This document shows positions 11,901-23,900 of a DNA stretch of 64,000 nucleotides, in pieces. The notes beneath the pieces were generated by a model that was not told where the DNA came from, searched no databases, and saw only the letters and a program-made list of their open reading frames with translations. The DNA is from Dipylidium caninum (Eukaryota > Platyhelminthes > Cestoda > Cyclophyllidea > Dipylidiidae), in contig QEYB01001642.1 in NCBI GenBank assembly GCA_017562135.1, positions 62,001 through 126,000 of the forward strand. Direction: 5' to 3'. Position 1 is the stretch's first letter. Each line of letters begins with the position of its first letter. Both the position numbers and the translations under genes were made by a program.

Positions 11901-14900
11901 TTTACTGAGTGTATGGAATGCGCTTTAGTCTGATTTCTTGCCATTTAGAAGTGAATTCCTATTATGGTGGCACTGCGTTAAAAAAATGCTTAAGTTTGTA
12001 GATAGCTATTGAATTCTGAGGTGGTGCTAGTTCTTAAAAGATTCAAAAGTTTACTTGTCAGGATAGGAAACATTACGCCCCCATATTGGAATTATGGAAG
12101 CATTGGCGGCGAACCAGTGTCACTTAACGCATTTCCATTTGTACTACTTTCCGAACCCTACACACCGACATCACTAGTATTTTCCATCGCAATCCCTCGC
12201 TATTGGTGATTGGTAGGGTCTTATCATTGTTTTACGGGTCTTTTGTTTAATGTTCTGCTTATCCATTTGGGATTATCGACAGTACACCTGTTTTGGATGT
12301 ATACAGGTGTAAGAAAGCTTGTTCTTCAACACTCGTTTGCGCTTCTCGCTAGCATTTTGGCGTGATTCTCACAATCTCTTGTCACATGATCACCATACTC
12401 CAAATTCTGCTCTTAGGCTTTTAAGGTAACGATAATAAGGGGTTGCATCCTTGTAAGGGTAGTGCTATTTTATGAGACGATTGCTATTTAAACAATGTAT
12501 AATATATTCACCACAGGATTCTTTTAGTTACAATACCCCTATTATGACTGTAACTGTCTTCCTTATTTTGATGTTCACTGTCGTAACTTCTTAAATTTAC
12601 TGTTTGTACATGAACTCTTTTACAGCATCTCCTTTTAAATGCACTTTTATTAAGGGTGTTGAGTGTTTTCAATTGAAAACCCTACTTGTGTACTCTGCTC
12701 AATTGGCATACATATTGACATTGTTTTGAGATCTTGTTGGATGCCATATTCTCACCTACAATCGCATATATGTAAAGTGCGTAAATTTATCACAAAAAAC
12801 ATATAAATTGTTTACAGTGACAAATACTATTATTCTATTAGCTGGTTGTCGTAGCCAGCTTGATTCGTTGTATTTATCGTATGACACCCAACCCTTAAGA
12901 CACCTTAAAGATTATAGGGGATTTATGGTAGTGCATGAACACATTGATAGTTTCAGAGTATTTTTGGAAATTTTGGGTAGAACACTTGGATTACTATTTA
13001 CTAAGTTTTCGGAAGAGTTCACTTACGTGTGTGTGCTTAATAATTATTCCGGGGCTTTACGGATTCATAAATTATTAATTTAATTAACTTAATTGCAGCT
13101 CTAAAAGATGTAAATTTCTTCATGCTCCCCTCAAGGCCGCATGGATTACATACTTTGATGTGAAAAGATTCATTACGGCCTCAGGAAGATAGGTCAAAGT
13201 CAGAAGTGTAGTAGCATTCTCGTGATCATTTCCTTTGCTGTTCTATGTGATCAACCTCTTAAGTTATACTATTAGAGATGAATACACTCCATTCACTCGT
13301 CTAAATATTCAAAACGTTCTGTCAGCTGCAACTCTCTTTCATTCGATCCCGAGGAGGACTGTAACTTCTCGCTTGCTCATGCTTACCTCTATCCTCGTAT
13401 TTTTCGCCATTCAAATGAGTTTTTGCTTTCCTTGACGGTTTTGTTTCCCCCTAACACTAGGCTTATCATGCCTATTGGTGTATTTATTCATGAAGTTGAA
13501 TTTTTCTATGAAAATTCTAACAAGTTGCCGTGTGATTTCTGGACTCAAATTTGTCCTTCATTTTGTCGTAGTCCATCGGTGCGGGCTCTTTCGGGACGGT
13601 GTACCGGGGCACGTGGCAGGAGAAAACTGTTGCGCTCAAAGTTTACCACCAGACATCTAGTCAAGTGAGTGACTTGACCTCTACTCCATTTCGTAATTAT
13701 TGATAGAAGTCGTGGTTAAATAGTATAAATTTGTTACTTAGCCTAGACTAATTAAATTCCAGTATTCTATGCAAAGCACAATTGCTTTGATGTGGATTAA
13801 TGCAGCACTCACGAGGGATATATTTACAGAAAAAGGATTTGAAATTGCCTTCAATTTAAGTTTTAATCTTGTAATAAGTGTTCTTTCTTATGGCGCCGTG
13901 AATATTCCTGATAGCTGTTGGGTTTAGTGCAATTCGATATCAGCTTTCGACTTAACGAAGCGAAAATAACGTTAGTGTTCGAGCATTATTTCAACATCGG
14001 TTATTCTCAAGTAAGATTTACTTCCCGAATTTAGCGTGCTGTAACAGATTACATCATTATTCCTTTCCCCGTCCAAATGGGTGCTGGAATTTTTTCGCAA
14101 GTCCTAGTGCCGATTTGTGTACCCGTCAAAATTTGCCATTAGCAGGAATCAATTGGGAAGTAATGTTACGAAGTCAAACTGACGGGTAGCGATTTATTAA
14201 ATATGTGTTTGCACAACAAAATTGTGCGCAGTTGTAAGGTATGTATGAGGAAACCTACCACCGTAAGCATCCCGGTCTACCGTCTATAAGTCCGCTGAAA
14301 CTACAAGAAAAACTTGTTTCACTAACTAGATAATGGCTTTGGGATACAAACTCTATGAAACAACAATCTCATGAGTAGGCTCCAACGTTCTTAAAATTTC
14401 CTTGTGCTTTGTTAAACTTTTCCGAATTGTTGGCCACCTCGGGGTTGTTCGGATGCCGAATTCTTATTCTCACTTTTGCATTACATTGGCCTTCGTAGTA
14501 TTTTTCCTCTTAGCATTATCTTCCATCATTTCAAATTCACTTTGAAATTCAGGTTTTCATGCCCATTCCCCTTAGTATTTGAACGCTACCGGAAATATTG
14601 CCTGTCATTCCGTCAGAGTTGTTTCTCTTGCTAATTTTTAACAAACATCGTGACAGTTTGATATTATTAGTCACAAGCATTAATTTTGATCCGAATCCTA
14701 TGTGTTATTAACTTTTTATAAAATTTATACATCTGTCCCGCAATACTTTCCTCAAAAGAGTGGTTTCATAGTGTAAGATTTCAATCTACTTCAAATCAAC
14801 TTTCAGTGAATAGTGCACAACTATTGCTCTCGTCCCCTCATTTATCATTACCGCCTTTAATCCTTTGCCTATCTCTTTTATTATTATACATACTTTCGTG

Positions 14901-17900
14901 TTTGCTCTACACTAACGGGGAGTAAAAATGTGTAGGCTACAAGACCCGTCGATTTACAGCATTTCAATAAGGTAAAACCCGATAGTTCGGCTATAAATAG
15001 GTGTTTCATACCTGGGGAATGCTACTTAATTACTATTACCACTATAATGTCAAATTATTATTCGAGATGGATTGTTCCTACTTGCCGTTTTAGATAAGCG
15101 ATGCCTAGTGCACTTATATGTAAATAAAGGAGATCAAGCTAATCATCTTCATTTGAGCATAAATCAGAAATTTTGCTATGAATCTGTCCCATCGTTAATA
15201 CCGTTGTTTCGTGTTCCAGTGTTGTTAATGTACGTCAGGCCAATTAATTAGAACACCCATTGAAGCTTTTTCTCCTTCTCCTTCTTCTTGTAATTTTGAG
15301 GGTTTCCGATGCAAATATACGCAAAACCATGTAATTTTTGTCGGGAGATACGAGTGTGCGTTGAAAGTTAGAACTGGTATGTAATATATTAAAAAAAATA
15401 TCTGCAGTCATTATTAGTGTTGAAGTATTTGTTATTTGTTAAAATTCGACTATCCTGCTATAATTAACTTCACCAAAGCACTTATATTGTCGACCTGTTT
15501 ACAGAATGAATTAAATCTTTGCCCACTGCTTGTACCTCCTCTTTATCTGCTTAACCAACGTTTACGACACATTATAACTTTTCCTTGCTCAGCCAACTTT
15601 AGCTTAACTTATATGCTACGCTTGTCTTAGTGCCAGACGTGTTTTTGCCTTCGTTACAACTTAATACGCATACCATTGCCTCTACTCTCAGTAAAACCAG
15701 CTTACCTTATATCCTCCCCTGCATTCAAGATAACAAAATTTCAGCATTCCTGTAGCAAAGAAAAAAACGTACTCGATGGGATCGTGTTGTGCAGGATCTA
15801 TTTCCAAACTCTTCGCATTAGCTTGATGTCTCTTTTAGGTGCCGAAGCCGCGTGGAGACGTGAAAGTATACTGTCATGCTAATAATATTGTGCATCACAA
15901 GTATGCTCCTATGGGGACCGCTTTCTCCATCAATTTAAGATATTTTTGCTTTGAATTATTTAAAGTGCCTCAATAGCAAGGGCTCAATGTACTCATTCGT
16001 GTGGTTTTGAGCTCAGGTCTGATCTTTAACGCAGGAGCTTGAATATACTGTTTATTTTCTGTACAGTCAAGGGAAACGAGTATTATATCACGTCCACGTA
16101 GAGACCCTTATCGGCTAAGAGCCTTTGACATTTTTTCAAGGTAAGACAAAACGTGTATCATTTGGGAGACTTATGAAGCTTAAATGGTTCTTACTGAAAG
16201 TCATAGAGAATACCGAAATGTTGGCCTTTCAAGTGGGGCATCACACGATCAAGAAACTGCAAGTCGGAAGTGATCTAATCTGTGTAGTTGGTGAAACACG
16301 CGGACAGTTGAATCTATGGTCTTCAATTTCCATTATTCTTGTATTCTTTTCTCATTGTCACATTTTGTACGCCCATTTACATTTTTAGCTTTTGTTATCA
16401 TTGCCGGTCCACTGCGATCTTTCCGCTGATGCTTTCATCCCTAATGGCACATCGCGGTCCTATGTGCTTTTAAAGTGCGGTTTTTTTGTTAAAAGTTGAT
16501 GCGAGTGGAAGACTTTGTCAAAATACTTCCTGATTGCCTGTTTTTTTTTATATTTGGCACTTCTACTCAACACCATTTGATTTCCCGTTTTTATCGTCTT
16601 ACGTCTTGTAATTAACACTTTCCCATGTTTTTTTTCTTATTTAAAGAACCCCCGTAATTTAGCAATTTTTAACTCTCACAAATCGCCTAGCTTATAGCAT
16701 TTAAGAAATATTCAAGATATTTCATGAATAAATATTCGGCTGTTTGCCAAATACAATTCTTCTAAATTTATCAGTGCACCTCCCGAGTTGACATCTTATT
16801 GATGTACACATGCTAAGTCTTATCTATTTGGATTTTATAAATCTCCTGGAAACTTTGATAATGAGCCATTTTCTGTGGCAAACCGCCACAGAAAATTCGG
16901 GATGGCAGAGAGTAGAAGAAAACATAACCATTAGTGCTCCCAAGTCTTTTTTTGCACTTCCGCGTGCTTTGCTGTTCCATGACGGCGCCAACAACAGGAA
17001 CAATAACAACAGCAGCAGCAGCAGGGGCCACTTGGCTGGAAATGGACTTACTTTATTTGCGTCACAACGAATGCTAATCATGTGTCGAATCTGAAGAGGG
17101 ATTGGCAATGCCTTCGCGCTCTTTCCGATTTCCTTGCCACAATATGCTCAGTTCACTTCTCACCTTCAAATCTGGCATCCTCGATTGAAAGAACCTCTCT
17201 TCTTTATCAAACTCTACTCAGTAATTTCGAGAATCCCTTGCATATTTATTTCAAGACATTCGCTCATCTACTTCACGACTTTGTTTACCACTTAAAAATA
17301 GCCTATGTCAGTAATTTTGTGCTGATATCAGGCTTACGGACCTGCCCCGAAAGCCTTATATTGTCCCTCTTCTGTATGTGTTACATTACTTATATTTTTT
17401 CTTGCCATCGTTGATTTCCATGCCTTCGTTGTTTTTTTCTACCTAGAGTATATTCCTCAAGAGATCTTAAAGTTTTACTCAAGACTTGATTACCTTGCCA
17501 TCAAATAGGTTGTGGCGTTCTATTTTCCTCACAAGCTAAGTTTACAACGATAATGAATGACAACTGAGTAAACAAGTTTCAATTTATCGTCTTAATCCAA
17601 TTTTAGATGCATAAGTGCACCAATTCCTACATATGTGACATTTTTTTATTATACTACTTTTACTTGATTGTGATTCATTGTGAGAGCAAGTGGCATCTTC
17701 TCCCCTTAACGGGACGATGACAGTCGAGTTGTTTATCCCGATCAGCGCTGGGGTACTATTTGCTTTGATGGTTTCTTCCCCATGTCTTATGATGCGCGAT
17801 GTCGTGATCACTGACTGGATAATTTTCCTTTTTCACTGTTACAAACTGATGTCAACTTGAAAACCGGCATAATAATTTAAAAGTTCAGCAATTTATTCAG

Positions 17901-20900
17901 AACGTTTTCACTTAGTGTATAGCCTGCGCGTCAAAATCACCGGTTTATTTTAAAATTTATAGGTAGTAGTTATGGTAAGCTTTTGTGCTGTTCTAAACAT
18001 GTATAAAGCAATTTACGTTTCAAAAGGAGATGCGACAAACCAGATTTCAGGAATCCACACACTTTACTGCCTGTATTTTGTATACTTATTATTTTTTCTC
18101 CAAATACATTCATGAAAGCGGAAGTCAGAATGTCAAACAATAACATGACGTCTCTGTAAGTAAAGAACATCTTTTCTATCAACAAACTTGACAAGGCGTA
18201 TGCCACAAATTTGTGGTTAACTTAAAAAAGCTGACCTTATTTCCATACTGTCTATTGGTCACGGTATTTATGTGCATATTAGTTTGGTCCCTCAAATTTC
18301 TTTGATTGGGAACTTACCATTTTCGCCACTTTTGTTTATTTTTGGAACCATTTTCATTGGAATGGTGTTTGCCTCAATTGTACTTCACTCCTTATAATCC
18401 TTCTTAAATTTACGGAAGAAATGCGGTTGGTTGTCACTTGAAATTTGCATATTATACGTCACGCAAACATTTGATCACGTACTGTCTTGGTAACCAAATC
18501 GCTCTGCATCTCCCAACGAAACACAGATTCACCGTGAAGCTTTTAACCTGGGTCAACTGGCGCATCGCAATGTCGTGGAGTTCTACGGCCTATGGGAGAC
18601 CCAGGAGACTCTCAGTCACTTGCCCGCCCTCGTGATGGAGTTCGCGCACGGCGGAGCCCTCCACACCGTTGTTCGTCGCCAACCGGCAATCCAACCCGCC
18701 ACCCTTGCTGACTGGATCATTCAAATCGCCGAGGGGATGCGCTATCTCCACGAATGCGTTGGTCTCGTTCACAGAGACCTGAAAACTGCTAACAGTGGGT
18801 CACCTAACTGCTTTGCCACACCAGTCGCCATTATGCATTAGGGCCGATCTTATAACTTCAAATTGGTGCCGACATGATAAATGTCACGTCTAGCCGACGA
18901 CATGAATGCATGATAAACACATTTTTTGTCTGTCAAAAGTTTAAAAGTTTCTCCGCCTTTTCAAACTATCCAATATGTTTGCTTGGTTCAATTAGCACAG
19001 TGGAAGCTGAAATGCCTGTAGCTCTATGCAAAAATAAATATGGTTGCTGAGAAATGGTAATCTTCCTGATACTTAATCATAGGAAATAAAAGTTTATTCC
19101 AGAAAATGACAATCATTAATAGTGTTGAATTCACCGACAATTATTAAATTTCCCCTATTTTTATCAGAAAGTCCAATATACATCGGCAATAATTCCAAAT
19201 CATCATTCCTGGGTTGTTATCGGAGTGACCTTATGCGCTTATACCCTTTTTTCTCACATTTTTACTACATGGAAAGACATCATTTTCCTTGGCTTTGGTC
19301 TTGGGCGACTGTTTTGATAAAAACGTAATGGAAGTAAAGGATATTTTCCAGTTGGCGAAAATTTGAACCGAGCAAAGCAAAATTGCCAACTTTGTCGGTG
19401 TCAGGAGGGCTCAGTTAAGGTAAAATACAATCGGAATTTGATGTCACTCTTCCTACTATTCTGGAGCTATTTACTCCCTGCATTATCCCAAACCGAATCC
19501 ATTTCAGTGAAAGTTTTCGCAATGTTTTAGAGTGGGGTATCGCAAATATCACAGGATTTCAACAACTGGTATGATGGTGTGGTTGGATTCCTCCCTAGTA
19601 GTAGATCCGGTCATTAGCATAATTTCCGTGCCAGTACTTCTGGCTGCTAGTATTTAAGGTCAATCGGTTACTGTCTAGTTAATCTGTTTTAGCGAACACT
19701 GACGCAGCCAAGAAGCGGTCGCCCGCATTGTCGTCAACCCTCTTTAGGCGTGTAACTACAGGTCCCAGACGTTTTTCGGCTTTTTCACACCTTCTTAATG
19801 CTCTGAAGCAACTTGCGCCTTGTCCAACTTGATTGATGTGGATACCTGTAAATATTCTTACTGCTCCATAAAGAGTTGCCATTACCTCAACTTACCCAAA
19901 GGAACCATTTTTGTCAAAAAACAAGATGCACTCGTCCCTGCTTTTTCGCATGTTTTCGATTGACAGAAACATTTCTTGAATGAATTAGCGTGAAAATTTC
20001 GTCTCACGTGTAAGCGTGTTTCTACATGAGAAAATGTGACAGTCAGCGTGAAACATCTGCGGCGGATTGAAATCCCCGATTTTCGCTTGCATCTCATACC
20101 GTTCTCGACGATTTTAATAAGTGCTTCTTCTTGAACAGTAATCGAGGACAAATTGGCCCTGTTGAAAGCGTCTCTCTAACGCCACCTACTTTGATAATTC
20201 AGTCCTTATTCGCGAGCCGCTGAACGCCTCTCCGGGACCAGACGATTTGATGAACAAGACGTTGATAATCTCCGACTTTGGTATGTCTTGTCCCACTGAC
20301 ACCGTCGGCTCTCGTGTATCTGGCGTCGGTACGGCTGCCTATGCGGCCCCGGAGGTCATCTGCATGGTATGTCCTACTCGCCTCCTAATCACCTAAACGT
20401 TTGTAGGGTCCTGCTCACGTTCCGACTCATCCAGTAACCTCCTAACTCTGGACTTTCTTTGCTTCTGCATCTAGTTTAGACCATCTTTGATGGGTACTCA
20501 TTGAACAATCAAAACAAGTTATTTGTTTTCTGCCTTCCTTTTCGCGTTTCGGGAGCCCGAGGGCTTGTCGATTTGAAAGTACTTTGATTAACGTCAATTT
20601 TTTGTTCGAATGTCACTCTTTCTTTGAGGTCATCAAATGTCGAAATGAATTCCACATACTGTGTATTGCTTTTTGAAAATGCCTAAGTCTTTAACGTTGG
20701 ATAATTCATCCGAGAGTACCGGGGAAGTCCGATTTTATTTCCACATTTCATGTTAATCTTATTCATGAAGACGTTTTAGGCACTAGCGTGGTCCCATTTC
20801 ACATGACCTTTGTGCTCCGAGGTTCCTTTGCTATAGGCGATATTCCTGTTTTGTACATTCCCTCCTTCCACAACCCATCGTGGTGGAAAAAGTGCTCTCC

Positions 20901-23900
20901 TGAACAATTTACTCGACCAGAAGTACTTCGACGATTACTATCTCACTTTTTGTATTAGCATAGCACTTTATCGTGGACGTGGTCTTCGTCTAAGTGCTTA
21001 TTTTCTCATTTTAGGAGATCTTCAGCCTTGCCTCTGATGTGTGGTCGTACGGCGTGGTTTTGTGGGAAATTTTCACCGTATTGGAGCCCTTCAAGGAGTT
21101 TGACAGAGCTCAACAACTTGTTAACATAGGACGTTACCGCCAAAAACTATTCATTCCTCGTCCGGAGACCGGATTTCCCGAGGTTATTAGTTCACTTTTA
21201 TCCCGTAAGTTATTGTCTCTTGGACATTATAGTGTGTTCATCCCTTCCCATAGGCTTTTTTTCATGCACTTTTCCTTCTCCCGATATAGACACAATTTCG
21301 CGGTTTGAAAACGCGTTTTGTGCTCCAAATTTGATGAATTAATTCACTTGCAACAAAATGGACTTGAAGACTACTGAAGCGCAGATTTTTATTCTTTGTA
21401 CCCAATTTAATCACTTTCGGGACAAAAGTTTTAAATGCTTTCTTTGTTAAGTAAAATTATCGCACGTGGGGTTATTTGTCCCAAGAAGCCATCCACCCTC
21501 GCTGCCCATGTGTACACTTCGTGATGTAATTTATTGCCCTACCCCAATCTCGTCGACATCTGTTAAGCCGCATAACGACTTTGATTCACTGCCATTCAAA
21601 ACATTTATTTAGTTTCACTCGTCTGCACGTCTTTCTCGGACGTTGGTAATTGGGACACGTTTTTATATGGAAGGTAGAATTTTCCTATATAAGTCAAAAT
21701 TATGGCCAGATACGTCCGAGACCCGTCGGATAATTTTTTGACATTGCCAAATGTCTCCTCGCTATGTAATTTTTAAATGATGCTGGGTTCAACGCTGCCG
21801 GGGTGGAGAAGGTCTCGTCCCTTAATGGCCTAAATGCCATCGAATAAGAGGCCACGCATAGGCGCGACATCACCAAACACACTTTACTTATATTTTCTTG
21901 TCTTAAGTGTTTGTTTACACCCCTTTCCGGTAAACTCTTTTTCACGCTTACACGGTAAACATCGAAAAAGAAAGAAAGAAGTGCCTGTCTCATAGTGGGA
22001 AGCTGTGTAGTGTCGGTGGTTGGTAACCTGGTTTTTACTCGTTTCCCCTCCAAGACGCCCAAGATGAGAGCAGAAACAATGTTGGTCTTTTTAGGCTGCT
22101 GGGCCGACGAGCGAGTGGAACGACCATCTTTCTGTGATATATACCATTACCTTCTGGATGTTCAGCATGACGCGTTTTTCGCTCTTTCTACGGAGGAATT
22201 CACGGCTCTTCGGGATGCTTGGATCCGTGAAATCTCTGATGAAACTGATCTAGTGAATCCTCGAACTATTTGCTAACATATTAATTATCTACTTAAATAG
22301 GACAGTAACAAAAAACAAACTCCAAATAAGCGGATGTGATGGCATTTAGCATAGCCTTACAATGTACCATCGAGGAAAGCGCCATGGACAGGCGATAATT
22401 GGCCAATGTGTTTGGCGTATTTTAGAGTCTTTTGTCTGAGTCCTGCTCGAGCGAAGCCAGCTCTCCTCTGAGGAGGCAAAACGAATACCTTCAACAGGAG
22501 ATTGCGAAGATGAGGGATACCCTCCAGGCCCTACAACAGAATGAGGCGCTATACCGAGGCACCATAGCTGGACTCCAGGTGAGCGTGCTCCTTCACCTCC
22601 CTCCACACACATCAGGGCTATTGCAATGGATGCTGATTTGCTTATGACTCATTAGAAAGACAACCAAATACTCAGCGTCCTAGTGGCCAGAAATTTATAC
22701 AACAAAGCCTCGTTGGCCGCACCGGCGCCTCGCAAGAAGCCCTTCATGCGTAACCTGTTTCGGCGCAACGATCAAAAGACGCCAACAATCAACACAGTGT
22801 CGGTGCCTTCGGGAGAGGGCGAAAATTCCTCTAATACTACTGCTCCTGCAACCACTGTGGACCCCTCCTCGCGCGACTACTCACCCACAGTGAAGTCGGG
22901 CGGTTGGCTCCACGGCTGTCGCAAGACTAGCAAGAGCAGTCCTGGAATTTCCTACCCCTCTGACGTCCGGCATCTCGTTCATGTCCCGTGCAATCTTCTG
23001 CTAGAGTCGAATAACGATCTTTATCGTGAGATTGTTATCTTAACTTCTCATTTTTCCTATTATTATTTTGCTTCTGAAATCAAATTATCGGCCGCGACGG
23101 ATTTTTCTTCTAGTTTCGGCTTATCGGAGCAATTTTTATCCGGGAAGTTATAACACCTTCGTAGGACCCTCGGAACCCTCGCCAAACAGTCCAACGATGA
23201 ATGCTGGTAGATCAACCCCCTCTTCTTCGTATTTACGTCCACGCACGGACAGCCAGTCTACAGATCCACCGGTTCACCCTAGCAGTTTGGTTTTTTCACC
23301 AACCGATGATGCTGCTGATATCGCCCGCCACTTTGCCTTCCTCTACGCTCAGAATGGATTCACCGGTGGTGCCCCTTTTCTTTCCCAAAACCCATCTCAA
23401 ACAATGCAGCAGAGATATCATCAACGATTTTCCAAATCCAGCGGTATGGGAGGTTTGACCAGCTACAAAAGTGCCCCCGAGCTCTGTAAGCAAGTCGACT
23501 GTTCTAAGGCCAGACCTAACACTCTTGAAGGCCGCCACACAGTGTCGCGTAAGTCTGCCTTGTCTCTGTGGATGACTGCCTAGGCTTCATATCATTTATT
23601 ACTGAGCTATATTGATTCTGTTTATGAGCACTCGGCATTCGGGAGTGTCCTTCAACCCCCAAACGTTTTGGAATTCCACCGCAGGCGGTTCGGCATTCGA
23701 CTCTGTTGGTGGCAACGTGGATCGAAAACCCGCCACTTCCTCGACTTCGGGTATACACGGCAATGTCAGCACGACCAAACGTCACCGAATCGACCTATCG
23801 GCTATTTTCCATACCTCAAGGAGTAAACACAACAGTGGTTCCGGCAAACCGTCTTCTCCAGCCTGTGATTCAGTTACGGTATCTCCTTTACCACCTGTCC

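Noticed and set aside
13423..13668. Plus-strand frame overlapping the P-loop exon
   Set aside because: The kinase P-loop [11 protein letters not shown] is in another frame, so this frame is a shadow.
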